Source: Dehalococcoidia bacterium UBA7891 (GTDB lineage Bacteria > Chloroflexota > Dehalococcoidia > Lucifugimonadales > UBA826). From it: DNA of 15,235 nucleotides. The notes under the pieces are model-generated. The model was not told the DNA's origin and did no database searches. It was given only the letters and a program-made list of their open reading frames with translations. Position 1 is the stretch's first letter. Each line of letters opens with the position of its first letter. Where the stretch lies: positions 35,268 to 50,502 of the forward strand of contig DLRJ01000040.1 in NCBI GenBank assembly GCA_002500485.1, read 5' to 3'. The position numbers were made by a program, and so were the translations under genes. Shown here piece after piece: positions 7,730-15,235 of the stretch.

Positions 7730-8261
7730 CGATTTTATTTTTGGGCTTTCTCCCATAACGGATATATAAAAATATGGAACCCGTTATAAGCACTGAAAAT
7801 ACAAATAGGAAGAATATTCCTGCGGCATTACTTGTAGGACTTCCAGAATCCAAAACATACAGTTGGAAACTGATTTTATCTTCAATATCTGGCTTAGTGG
7901 AGATTTTTATTTCCACTTCCCATTCACCAGGGGTTTCAAAAGTTAAATTTGCGTCGTATATAGTTGGTGAGGAAGGGGAATTTACAGCTCTTGATTGAAA
8001 AGCGTTTTCTCCTTGCCGAATTACAACCGTTACAATGGCTTTTTCAAGAGGTTCAGTTGTAGATGACAAGGTTGGTTCAATGTGAAAGTGAACTGAACCT
8101 GATACCGGTTCGTGAGGAATTATACTGACTTTTAAATCATATTCACCGGCGGTACCAAAGTGGATATTTTTCATATTGCCATGGGCTTCTAACTGGGTTG
8201 TTTGTCCCCATAACGTGACCAAAATGGCCGCCAATAAATTAAGTAAAATTAATTTGGACAA
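7716..8261 (-). CDS. Membrane-anchored YtkA/FixH-like beta-sandwich protein (copy A)
   Basis: A 181-residue protein with a signal peptide (cleavage likely after LEA, leaving His27 at the mature end), a single beta-sandwich domain, one transmembrane helix (about 147-167) and a short basic tail. The stretch YDANLTFETPGEWEVEI (102-118) is the type of edge-strand motif seen in YtkA-like and CopC-like extracytoplasmic domains; assignment to that group is by general look. The start is TTG 8261, directly preceded by an in-frame TGA, with AAGGAA about 11 bases upstream. It lies only 24 bases after the tRNA on the same strand, so it is probably transcribed through from the tRNA promoter. Partner genes and layout recur at 14172-15235. 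Confidence 0.75.
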   Translation of the reverse strand: MSKLILLNLLAAILVTLWGQTTQLEAHGNMKNIHFGTAGEYDLKVSIIPHEPVSGSVHFHIEPTLSSTTEPLEKAIVTVVIRQGENAFQSRAVNSPSSPTIYDANLTFETPGEWEVEIKISTKPDIEDKISFQLYVLDSGSPTSNAAGIFFLFVFSVLITGSIFLYIRYGRKPKNKIVNEK

Positions 8262-8285
8262 TCAAAACTCGTTCCTTTTTTGTAA

Positions 8286-8360
<75 letters not shown>

Positions 8361-8369
8361 TGAGAAAAA

Positions 8370-8398
8370 ATTGTAATAAAATTATTGATTTATATCAA
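8370..8398 (-). promoter_or_regulatory. Sigma-70 type promoter of the tRNA and downstream gene
   Basis: On the minus strand TTGATA (8393-8398) is followed by exactly 17 bases and TACAAT (8370-8375). Each hexamer matches consensus at five of six positions. The -10 ends 9 bases before the tRNA 5' end. With only 24 bases between tRNA and the beta-sandwich gene, this promoter probably serves both. Confidence 0.7.
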
Positions 8399-8436
8399 CT
8401 GATTCATAGTTTAATCAATGAATTTATTATCTCTAT

Positions 8437-8445
8437 TGGTATAAT
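8437..8445 (+). promoter_or_regulatory. Extended -10 promoter element of the aminotransferase gene
   Basis: TGGTATAAT at 8437-8445 is a perfect extended -10 (TGnTATAAT), about 29 bases before ATG 8475. No good -35 is seen at the usual distance, as is common for extended -10 promoters. Confidence 0.55.
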
Positions 8446-8474
8446 AATTAATATTCATCAAAGGTAATGATTTA

Positions 8475-9656
8475 ATGACTATATCAAATAAAATGAAAAA
8501 TTTCCTTGAACAGGGATCTTGGATAAGAAGAATGTTTGAGGATGGAATAGAATTAAAAAAGAAGTATGGGGCAGAAAATGTTTATGACCTATCCTTGGGA
8601 AATCCAATCTTTTCTCCACCAGATGAATTATACGATGAATTAAGAAAACTTATTGATAATCCTGATAAATCTGCACATAGATATATGCCAAATGCCGGAC
8701 TCGATCAGACAAGATCAAAAGTTGCTGATTTTTTAACAAAAACTACAAATCATCATTTTGAATTATCTAATGTTTTGATGACAGGAGGAGCAGGTGGTGC
8801 CCTGAATGTTATTTTGAAAGCAATTTTAGATCCCGATGATGAAGTTATAATGTTTACACCGTTTTTTCCTGAATATTTTTTTTACACAGATAACCACGCA
8901 GGTATTTCTCAAATTGTAGATTCCGATGATAAATTCATCCCGGACTTAGATTCGTTTAATAAAAAAATTAATAATAAAACGAAAGCCGTAATAATCAATT
9001 CTCCAAATAATCCTTCAGGTGTTGTTTATAGCGAAAAATTTCTTATAAAAATGTCTGAAATTTTAAATAATTATGAAAAAAAATTTAACCGAGAAATATT
9101 TGTCATAAGTGATGAGCCATATAGAAGGATTGTTTTTGATGGTTTAGATTGTCCTAACATTTTGGATTATTATAGAAATACTATAGTTGCAAGCTCTTTT
9201 TCAAAAGATCTTGCCATACCAGGTGAAAGGATAGGATATGTTGCTTTAAGCCCGAAAATTAATAATCAGAATTTATTAATGGATGGAATAGTTTTTGCTA
9301 ATAGAATATTAGGTTTTGTAAATGCCCCGGCATTTATGCAAAGAGCTGTTTCTAATATTTTATTTAGCTCAGTTGATGTTGAAGAATATTTGATAAGAAG
9401 GAATTATTTGTGTGATGAACTTGAAAAACTTGGTTATGAGTTTGAAAAACCACAAGGAGCATTTTATCTGTTTCCGAAAAGCCCTATTGAGGATGATGTG
9501 AAATTTACAAATTTACTAAAAGAAAATAAAGTTCTTGTTGTTCCGGGGTCTGGGTTTGGGAAAAAGGGTTATTTCAGAATTTCATTTTGTGTGGATTGGC
9601 CCAGTATTGAAGGTTCTATTGAAGGCTTTAAGAAAACCATAGAATTAATTAAATAA
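8475..9656 (+). CDS. PLP-dependent class I/II aminotransferase
   Basis: A 393-residue fold-type I aminotransferase of the AspC/AspB kind, transferring amino groups between an amino acid and a 2-oxoacid in the cytoplasm. Visible residues are SLGNP (40-44), MTGGAGGAL (102-110) for phosphate binding, SPNNPSG (176-182) with Asn179, SDEPYRR (212-218) with Asp213 and Tyr216, the Schiff-base lysine Lys244 in SSFSKDLAIPGERIGY, Arg252, and FRISFC near the end with the substrate-carboxylate Arg. Length is standard and intact. The substrate cannot be fixed; aspartate, aromatic or alanine types are all possible. Its 3' end overlaps that of the convergent threonine synthase-like gene by 12 bases, and both act in amino-acid metabolism. 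Arg codons are largely AGA/AGG, in line with the AT-rich right half. Confidence 0.92.
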   Translation: MTISNKMKNFLEQGSWIRRMFEDGIELKKKYGAENVYDLSLGNPIFSPPDELYDELRKLIDNPDKSAHRYMPNAGLDQTRSKVADFLTKTTNHHFELSNVLMTGGAGGALNVILKAILDPDDEVIMFTPFFPEYFFYTDNHAGISQIVDSDDKFIPDLDSFNKKINNKTKAVIINSPNNPSGVVYSEKFLIKMSEILNNYEKKFNREIFVISDEPYRRIVFDGLDCPNILDYYRNTIVASSFSKDLAIPGERIGYVALSPKINNQNLLMDGIVFANRILGFVNAPAFMQRAVSNILFSSVDVEEYLIRRNYLCDELEKLGYEFEKPQGAFYLFPKSPIEDDVKFTNLLKENKVLVVPGSGFGKKGYFRISFCVDWPSIEGSIEGFKKTIELIK

Positions 9657-10763
9657 ATCTCTCGGAGGATCTTTAAGTCCAAAACCTGTAATAGGTAATA
9701 AAACATCATCACCAGGTAGAATGCTTTCTTGTTTAATTAATTTTTCAAGGCCTGAAAAAATTGCAGCAGATGTTATTTCTGCAAAAATACCATCTTTTTT
9801 TGCAAGTTCTTTCTGCCAGTCTAATATGCTTTGATCACTTACTTTAATTCCCTGACCATTGGTCTTTTTTATTACATCTGCAGACTGATATTTTCTTGGA
9901 GGATTTAATATGGCTATCCCATTTGCAAGTGTTTGTTTTGCCTGTTTAGGAGCCCAGTTATTATTTGAGATAATTTCAATAATAGGAGGTATAGATTCTG
10001 TTTGAATTGCGTGATGTTTTGGGATTTTTATATCCGGATTGATTTTCTTTCTTTCTTCATAAGCTTTATAAGAGCCTATTAAGAGTGATCCGTTACCTAC
10101 AGGAAATAATATATGATCAGGTTGTTTATCATTGAAATGATTTATAACCTCATGTCCAAAAAATTTAGTACCCTCAATAAAATAAGGGCTAAGGTTATGC
10201 GAAGAATAAGGAATAGAATTTTCTTTACTATATTTTATGGCTGCTATAGCGGAATTATCCCTTGATCCTGGGATTTTATGGACAATACTTCCATATAGCT
10301 GGATTTGAGATACTTTATTTTTCGGTGCATCTTCAGGAACAAATATATGGGATTTCATTTTTAAATAAGCACTGTAAGCTGATATCGAAGCACCTGCATT
10401 TCCAGATGAATCTTCAACAATTTCATTTATTCCAAATTCATTAAGTGCAGAAATCATCATAGCTGAACCTCGATCTTTGAAAGACCCGGTGGGATTCATA
10501 TATTCAAGTTTTGCATATATGTTTTTTATTCCTAAATCATTTGAAAGAGTATTTAATCGTATAACAGGAGTATTTCCTTGCCCTAGATTAGTTAAATTTG
10601 AAATATTTAACAATGGAATCAGTATTTCCTGTGGTGATTCGGTATTTATATTTGTGTACACTATTTCAAATGCCCCTTTACAGCGTGGTTGTGGGCAAGT
10701 TGAAATATGGGGATTGGGTTTAATAGATTTTTTGCAATTTAAACAAACAAATTTATATTTCAT
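9645..10763 (-). CDS. thrC: Threonine synthase-like PLP enzyme with N-terminal zinc ribbon
   Basis: A 372-residue fold-type II PLP enzyme. It begins with a zinc ribbon formed by Cys7, Cys10, Cys23 and Cys28, typical of one threonine synthase class. GQGNTP (61-66) and NPTGSFKDRG (91-100) with the PLP lysine Lys96 follow, then SSGNAG (119-124), which grips substrate and cofactor, and the phosphate-binding loop PVGNGSL. The expected reaction is O-phosphohomoserine to threonine. SSGNAG in place of STGNTS leaves room for a related lyase or dehydratase. Its start lies only 17 bases from the divergent MFS gene, so any promoter must overlap coding sequence. It is convergent with the aminotransferase. 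Confidence 0.85.
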   Translation of the reverse strand: MKYKFVCLNCKKSIKPNPHISTCPQPRCKGAFEIVYTNINTESPQEILIPLLNISNLTNLGQGNTPVIRLNTLSNDLGIKNIYAKLEYMNPTGSFKDRGSAMMISALNEFGINEIVEDSSGNAGASISAYSAYLKMKSHIFVPEDAPKNKVSQIQLYGSIVHKIPGSRDNSAIAAIKYSKENSIPYSSHNLSPYFIEGTKFFGHEVINHFNDKQPDHILFPVGNGSLLIGSYKAYEERKKINPDIKIPKHHAIQTESIPPIIEIISNNNWAPKQAKQTLANGIAILNPPRKYQSADVIKKTNGQGIKVSDQSILDWQKELAKKDGIFAEITSAAIFSGLEKLIKQESILPGDDVLLPITGFGLKDPPRDLFN

Positions 10764-10780
10764 GACAAAATAAAAAAATA

Positions 10781-12031
10781 ATGAAATTTAAGTATAAATC
10801 ATCAGAAGAAAGTTCAATAGCTTACTATGGTTGGATAATTGCATTATACGGCAATTTCATTATTGGACTCTCTAGTCTTACTGGTATGCATGGTACTGGT
10901 TTTTTTCTCAAAGCTTTTGAATCTAAATATAATTGGAGCAGAACTTTAATATCTGGAGCCAGTGCATTTGCCAGGGCTGAGACAGCTTTGTTTGGACCTA
11001 TTGAAGGTTATATACTTGATAAATTTGGAGCGAGAAAAGTAATGACAGTTGGATTTGTTGTCAGTGCTTTTGGTTTTTATCTCTTATCATCAACTACAAC
11101 ATTATTATCGCTTTATGTTTCTTATTTTTTTATGAGTTTTGGCACGGCAATTGCTGGATGGCTACCAATTATCACGTTAATGAATACCTGGTTTGATAAG
11201 AAAAAAACTTTTGCTATGGCAATGTCAATGAATGGAGTTCATATTGCTGGATGGGCTGCAGCTCTTTTAGCATTTTCAATTCAAAATTATGGTATAAGGC
11301 AGACAACTTTTGTAATTTCATTAATATTTTTATGTTTTTCTCCTTTGTCATATTTGATTGTAAGAGATAAAACAGTTAAGACTACAAGTACAACAATAAA
11401 TAATGATAAATCAGAAAGAAAAGGATTTTCTTTAAGAATCAATATAAGTCCCAAAATCAAATATGGTTTAACTCATAAACCTTTTTGGATGATTTCACTA
11501 GCTCACATGTCATCTACTGCATCGGTAGTAACTCTTGGAGTACATTTACCTGCACATATCACGGATATAGGATATTCAACAGTACAAGCAGGATATGTAG
11601 TCATGATTTATTCAACTGTAGCTTTGTTTTCCCAAATTATTGGTGGATATTTGGGAGACAGATTAGTTAAAAAATATGTTTTAACTGCTTTTATAATCAT
11701 TCAAAGTATTGGCTTGTTTATCCTTTCATTTGTTAGAAATATTGTGGGGATAATTGTCTTTTCAATATTTTACGGTATTGCTTTCGGAGGCAGGAACCCT
11801 TTGTTTACATCTATAAGAGGGGATTATTTTGATAGAACAGTTTTTGCTACTCTCTTTGGATTGTCTGGATTGGTTATTAATATAGGAACAGTATCAAGCC
11901 CTGTTTTAACAGGCTATCTTTTTGATACAAAAGGAGATTATTCAATAGCTTTTTTTATTTTAGGGATTATGGCTTTAATAGGGGCAGTATTATGTTTTTC
12001 TCTTCCTAAAAAAGGTATGATCGATAATTAA
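10781..12031 (+). CDS. MFS transporter, monocarboxylate/oxalate-formate type (first of tandem pair)
   Basis: A 416-residue carrier with about 12 hydrophobic segments in two halves separated by a basic, Ser/Thr/Lys-rich loop near 200-230. The opening YYGWIIALYGNF and the first-loop motif GYILDKFGARKV (76-87) fit the monocarboxylate or oxalate/formate antiporter branch of the major facilitator superfamily. It lies in the cytoplasmic membrane and likely moves small organic anions, but the substrate is unknown. A paralogue follows 17 bases downstream on the same strand. There is no convincing ribosome site; only A-rich sequence precedes ATG 10781. Confidence 0.88.
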   Translation: MKFKYKSSEESSIAYYGWIIALYGNFIIGLSSLTGMHGTGFFLKAFESKYNWSRTLISGASAFARAETALFGPIEGYILDKFGARKVMTVGFVVSAFGFYLLSSTTTLLSLYVSYFFMSFGTAIAGWLPIITLMNTWFDKKKTFAMAMSMNGVHIAGWAAALLAFSIQNYGIRQTTFVISLIFLCFSPLSYLIVRDKTVKTTSTTINNDKSERKGFSLRINISPKIKYGLTHKPFWMISLAHMSSTASVVTLGVHLPAHITDIGYSTVQAGYVVMIYSTVALFSQIIGGYLGDRLVKKYVLTAFIIIQSIGLFILSFVRNIVGIIVFSIFYGIAFGGRNPLFTSIRGDYFDRTVFATLFGLSGLVINIGTVSSPVLTGYLFDTKGDYSIAFFILGIMALIGAVLCFSLPKKGMIDN

Positions 12032-12048
12032 GTGAGTTTGTTGTATTT

Positions 12049-13305
12049 ATGAGTTTTAAAATATATTACGACCAAAGCAAAGAAAGTTCTCCAATGTATT
12101 ATGGTTGGATTCTTGCATTGTTTGGTAATTTGGTTATTGGATTAATGACAGTTTCTAATTTTCAGGGAACTGGTTTTTTCCTTAAAGCTTTCGAGCGACA
12201 AAAAGGATGGGGTAGAGCGGTTATTTCTGGAGCTAGTTCATTTGCCAGAGCTGAATCAGCATTACTCGGTCCAATTGAAGGTTATCTGTTGGACAGATTT
12301 GGTGTGAGAAGAATTATGGTAATTGGCAATGTTGTAACTTTTGTTGGATTTCTTTTCATTGCATATACTGAACATTTATATCAGTTATATATAGGATACT
12401 TTTTTATAAGTTTTGGTTCAGCTTTAGCTGGATGGCTTCCTACTATGACGCTTATGAATTTATGGTTTGAAAAGAAAAAAACATTTGCAATGGCTTTTTC
12501 AATAACCGGAACACATATTGCTGGATGGGTTGCTCCATTTTTAGCTTATTCTTTATTAACATATGGTATAAAAAATACTGCTTTAGTTATTGCTGTTACA
12601 ACTTTGATGTTTTCACCACTTTCTTATTTGATAGTAAGAGACAGAAAAATGGCAAATGTATCTAAAGATTCAGAAGAAAAAAAACAAAAGAAAAGATTTG
12701 GGTTTAAATTTAATTTAAATCCAGAAATCAAATACCAGTTAAAAAGAAGACCTTTTTGGATAATAGCTTTTACTCATATGTGCTCTACAACATCTATTGT
12801 AACTTTAACAGTACATTTACCTGCTTATATAACTGATCTTGGGTTTACCACAATACAATCTGGTTATATTGTTTCTATATTTTCTACAGTTGCTATATTC
12901 AGTCAGTATATAGCTGGCTATACAGGAGACAAATATGGTAAGAAATTTGTTTTGTTAATATTTTTGCTTTTTCAGGTAATTTCTTTAATCTTTTTAGCAT
13001 TATCTGACTCTTGGTCTTCTTTGATTGTCTTTGCAATATTTTGGGGAATTGGTTATGGTGGCAGAACGCCATTAATGACAGCTATAAGAGGAGATTATTT
13101 TGATAGATCAGCCTTTGCCACGTTATTTGGTTTATCTGGGATGGTAATGAACGTAGGTACAACTTCAGGCCCTATACTTGCAGGATGGATTTTTGATTCT
13201 TATGGTTCCTATACTATTGCTTTATGGGGATTAACTGTTATTGCATTTTGTGGTTGTTTATTATTACTGATCTTACCCCCTGCTTCTAAGCGAATTAAAT
13301 CTTAG
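12049..13305 (+). CDS. MFS transporter, monocarboxylate/oxalate-formate type (second of tandem pair)
   Basis: A 418-residue, 12-segment carrier collinear with the preceding gene from end to end. Shared stretches include GTGFFLKAFE, ISGAS-FARAE, GPIEGY, HIAGW, FSPLSYLIVRD and RGDYFDR. It is clearly a tandem duplicate that has diverged. The substrate may therefore be related but not identical, or the two could act as a heteromeric pair; neither is shown by sequence. The gap to the first carrier is 17 bases and to the thioredoxin-like gene 7 bases, so one transcript is likely. Confidence 0.88.
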   Translation: MSFKIYYDQSKESSPMYYGWILALFGNLVIGLMTVSNFQGTGFFLKAFERQKGWGRAVISGASSFARAESALLGPIEGYLLDRFGVRRIMVIGNVVTFVGFLFIAYTEHLYQLYIGYFFISFGSALAGWLPTMTLMNLWFEKKKTFAMAFSITGTHIAGWVAPFLAYSLLTYGIKNTALVIAVTTLMFSPLSYLIVRDRKMANVSKDSEEKKQKKRFGFKFNLNPEIKYQLKRRPFWIIAFTHMCSTTSIVTLTVHLPAYITDLGFTTIQSGYIVSIFSTVAIFSQYIAGYTGDKYGKKFVLLIFLLFQVISLIFLALSDSWSSLIVFAIFWGIGYGGRTPLMTAIRGDYFDRSAFATLFGLSGMVMNVGTTSGPILAGWIFDSYGSYTIALWGLTVIAFCGCLLLLILPPASKRIKS

Positions 13306-13312
13306 ATTATTA

Positions 13313-14179
13313 TTGGTTATGCATAGTATAAAAAATATTTTAATTATAAATTTTATTTGCCTGCTTTTATTTATTGGTTGTTCACATTTGAAAGCAAATT
13401 CTGCTGAATCAATTAACTCTAATGTTGTTATGCCAACTAATGAATATTCTCTTGGCTTTAATAGAATAGTTTTTAGTATTATTAATAATGAAGGCTCTGA
13501 ATCAGAAAAACCCCTACAGGTATCAGTTGAAAATATAAAAACTAGTAAATCACGAGCTCTTGACCCTGTTTTTTATAATTGGCCTAATAAAAACGGAGGA
13601 TTTTATATTGTAAACACTACGTTTGATAATGAAGGTGATTATTCAATAAGCATTAAGGATTTAACTGATACAGATTTTATATACAGAAAAGAAATAAATG
13701 TTAGTGACAATGAATTAACACCATTATTAGGAGAACTTATACCTACTTTAGATAACAAAATTCTTACCCAGGCACAAGATATTAGTGAAATAACTAGTGA
13801 TCCTGAGCCTGATTATGATTTTTATGAGTTTAAATTATCAGAAGCTTTAAATCATGATAAGTTAATAATAGTTTTTTTTCTTTCACCTAATTTTTGTAAA
13901 ACAGCTACTTGTTTCCCTCAGCTTGATGTCTTGAAGAAATTAAAATCGAAGTATCATGATAAAATTACATTTATCCATGTTGAAGTTTATGAAAATCCGC
14001 ATCTTATAAAAGGGAATTTAAAGAATGCAAAAATTTCTCCTGTGTTAAATGAATGGAATATCAAGTCAGAACCATATACTTTCTTAATAGATAAAAATAA
14101 TTATTTATTTCGAAAATTTCAAGGTTATGTTTCTTATGAAGAAATTGAAAATTATATTGTTAGATTAACAAATGAATAA
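13313..14179 (+). CDS. Thioredoxin-fold lipoprotein with CX4C motif and N-terminal beta domain
   Basis: A 288-residue protein: signal peptide with lipobox FIGC (Cys23), an N-terminal beta domain (about 40-130), then a thioredoxin-like domain (about 165-285). The redox-type motif sits after strand LIIVFFLSP as Cys195-KTAT-Cys200, a CX4C spacing in place of CxxC or the SCO-type CxxxC. The cis-proline is Pro254 (SEPYTFLID). The N-terminal stretch 98-114 (YIVNTTF..GDYSISI) resembles the conserved strand of the beta-sandwich membrane proteins at 7716 and 14172. It overlaps the next gene by 8 bases, which links them in one operon. A disulfide or metal-handling role outside the membrane is inferred. 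The start is TTG 13313; ATG 13319 is an alternative. Confidence 0.78.
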   Translation: MVMHSIKNILIINFICLLLFIGCSHLKANSAESINSNVVMPTNEYSLGFNRIVFSIINNEGSESEKPLQVSVENIKTSKSRALDPVFYNWPNKNGGFYIVNTTFDNEGDYSISIKDLTDTDFIYRKEINVSDNELTPLLGELIPTLDNKILTQAQDISEITSDPEPDYDFYEFKLSEALNHDKLIIVFFLSPNFCKTATCFPQLDVLKKLKSKYHDKITFIHVEVYENPHLIKGNLKNAKISPVLNEWNIKSEPYTFLIDKNNYLFRKFQGYVSYEEIENYIVRLTNE

Positions 14180-14690
14180 TAAAACCTTTTTAGTATTTAT
14201 ATTTATATTCTTTTTAACCTTTAATTCTAATGAATTACTTGCTGATTCTAAGAATGAAAATACAATTTTATTAAATGGTGAAAATTATATTGTTAAAGTC
14301 GATTTTGATTCGTTTCCCATTAAATTAGGTGAGCAGTTTATCGATATAAAAATAGATTATACAGAAAATCTTGAAATCAAATTTAAAGGTAATGTTGAAA
14401 TATTTTTCAATACTCCTGATAAAAATAAAAGATATAAATTTTTTGCTTTGAAATTACCTGAAACTGAATCTTTGTATAAGGCAACGCATACATTTAAAGA
14501 GCCAGGTGACTGGATGATTGAAATTTATATTGATGATAACAATATATCTGAAAATTTTGAGTTTTTTGTAAGTGTGGATAATCCTGCCATCACCGTTTTT
14601 AAACATGGATATTTGGTAATGTTATTAGTAGTATTATTTATTATTGTGGCATTTGTGAAATTATCATTCGAGGCAAAAAGCAAAAAATAA
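14172..14690 (+). CDS. Membrane-anchored YtkA/FixH-like beta-sandwich protein (copy B)
   Basis: A 172-residue protein with a signal peptide (likely cut after LLA, near residue 24), one beta-sandwich domain, a transmembrane helix (about 146-165) and a short basic end. It matches the protein at 7716-8261 in layout and in the motif YKATHTFKEPGDWMIEI. That motif falls at residues 102-118 in both proteins, with 9 of 17 identical. The copy A histidine next to the cleavage site is not kept here. It begins inside the end of the thioredoxin gene, and its TAA stop directly abuts the stop of the convergent lipoprotein (TAATTA at 14688-14693). Confidence 0.75.
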   Translation: MNNKTFLVFIFIFFLTFNSNELLADSKNENTILLNGENYIVKVDFDSFPIKLGEQFIDIKIDYTENLEIKFKGNVEIFFNTPDKNKRYKFFALKLPETESLYKATHTFKEPGDWMIEIYIDDNNISENFEFFVSVDNPAITVFKHGYLVMLLVVLFIIVAFVKLSFEAKSKK

Positions 14691-15011
14691 TTATTCTATT
14701 GGCTCTCCATGTATTGTTCCATCTATGTCTGATATTTTAGTAATATTATATTTGCCGTTTATTTTTTCAGATTCAATAGACAATGGCTCTCCTGATAACA
14801 TATGTTGTTTTAAGTGATTTAGAGTAATAATGTCTAATTTATAATTGGCAAGTTCAAAATTAATCAATTTATTTTCTACTTTCATAATAAGTGTTTTATT
14901 ATTGTAATTTAATTCTGTGATATATCCTGTATATCTTTCATTTGTATTTGTAACAACAGTACATGAAATCAAACAAAAACAAAGTAATATTTTGAATAAA
15001 TTAATTTTCAT
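14691..15011 (-). CDS. Small lipoprotein of unknown function (copy B)
   Basis: A 106-residue protein with a clean lipoprotein signal: basic start, hydrophobic core and lipobox LISC (Cys17). The body is mostly beta-strand-like, with HLKQHM (66-71) leading into SGEPLSI and GKYNITKISD. This matches the lipoprotein at 7373-7729 over 30 residues with 11 identities and no gap. No known family is recognised. It is tail-to-tail with the beta-sandwich gene with no gap, and divergent from the gene starting at 15113, exactly as in the other cassette. Confidence 0.75.
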   Translation of the reverse strand: MKINLFKILLCFCLISCTVVTNTNERYTGYITELNYNNKTLIMKVENKLINFELANYKLDIITLNHLKQHMLSGEPLSIESEKINGKYNITKISDIDGTIHGEPIE

Positions 15012-15086
15012 ATTATTTAAAAAATAATTAAAAAGTGACTTTGAGGGTCGTTGACTAACTTACCTACATTAAATAGTGTAATAAAC

Positions 15087-15092
15087 TATAAT
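15087..15092 (+). promoter_or_regulatory. Possible -10 element before the last gene
   Basis: TATAAT lies 20 bases before GTG 15113 in the 101-base divergent gap. No -35 at proper distance is seen, and the gap is so AT-rich that chance matches are likely. A short imperfect palindrome (ATAGT, 7 bases, ACTAT) at 15073-15089 overlaps it. Confidence 0.3.
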
Positions 15093-15112
15093 TTAAAATT
15101 CTATTAAATAAT

Positions 15113-15235
15113 GTGAAAATTCTACAAAAATATATATCTATTACATTAATAATAATAATAACTTTTTCAAGTTTTGGAATTAATATTTTAAGTACTCATG
15201 CAGATTCATCTAATAAAGAGGTTATATTTGTTGTT
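15113..15235 (+). CDS. 5' part of an exported protein, probable VWA-like partner (copy B), cut by window end
   Basis: From GTG 15113 the frame is open to the window edge, giving 41 residues: basic start, hydrophobic core and a probable cleavage site after THA at residue 30, followed by DSSNKEVIFVV. The copy A VWA-like protein is also cut after residue 30 (ISA) and goes on Asp, polar residues, then a hydrophobic strand (RIIILGID). With the identical gene context this makes it the likely homologue, although the diagnostic domain lies beyond the edge. An ATG at 15111 is followed at once by a stop in its own frame and is not the start. Confidence 0.6.
   Translation, partial: MKILQKYISITLIIIITFSSFGINILSTHADSSNKEVIFVV

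Larger units (their letters stand above)
8361..8474. other. Base-composition boundary in a divergent intergenic region
   Basis: From the tRNA 5' end rightward the DNA becomes strongly AT-rich and stays so to the window end. This 114-base gap holds the tRNA promoter (minus) and an extended -10 for the aminotransferase (plus). It also contains a loose inverted repeat, ATTGATT (8384-8390) with AATCAAT (8413-8419). No attachment site or integrase is visible. Confidence 0.55.

Noticed and set aside
15148..15163. ATA/TAA microsatellite-like run
   Set aside because: It codes for the isoleucine-rich signal peptide core of the last gene in AT-rich DNA; no sign of phase variation beyond this.

Overview
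The window looks like bacterial chromosome from an uncultivated, probably marine organism. My best guess is a Chloroflexota of the SAR202 type. That guess rests only on the look of the proteins (the thioredoxin-like lipoprotein, the cyclophilin with a cysteine-bearing insert, the paired MFS carriers) and is not proven here. No phage, transposase, integrase, CRISPR or plasmid gene is visible, and no gene-free stretch exceeds about 200 bases.

Left part (1-8360, moderate GC; one sampled line counted 29 G+C of 60). It opens with the C-terminal tail of a membrane protein and a complete tmRNA gene (ssrA) on the minus strand. Four plus-strand genes follow: a hydroxypyruvate isomerase-family TIM barrel, a homodimeric pyruvate dehydrogenase E1/transketolase-like ThDP enzyme, a type II dehydroquinase-fold protein that has lost several catalytic residues, and a secreted cyclophilin lipoprotein. 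Next come a large minus-strand exported VWA-like protein, a small plus-strand lipoprotein, a minus-strand membrane-anchored beta-sandwich (YtkA/FixH-like) protein, and a tRNA with anticodon CAT just upstream of the latter.

Right part (8361-15235, clearly AT-rich; sampled lines counted 20 and 13 G+C of 60). It holds a class I aminotransferase, a minus-strand threonine synthase-like enzyme, two tandem paralogous MFS carriers, a thioredoxin-like lipoprotein with a CX4C motif, a second beta-sandwich membrane protein, a second small lipoprotein on the minus strand, and the start of an exported protein cut by the window end.

The main observation is that the three genes at 5042-8261 and the three at 14172-15235 are the same cassette in mirror orientation: beta-sandwich membrane protein, then a tail-to-tail small lipoprotein, then a divergent exported VWA-like protein. 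The two copies are strongly diverged in protein sequence and base composition, yet gene order, orientation, tail-to-tail contact and motif positions are kept. This points to a conserved extracytoplasmic system of unknown function, to which the CX4C thioredoxin lipoprotein may belong in the second copy. Because the composition changes at the tRNA, the window could be a native genome with an acquired second copy, or a contig joining two related genomes at a conserved tRNA. Read mapping would decide between them.
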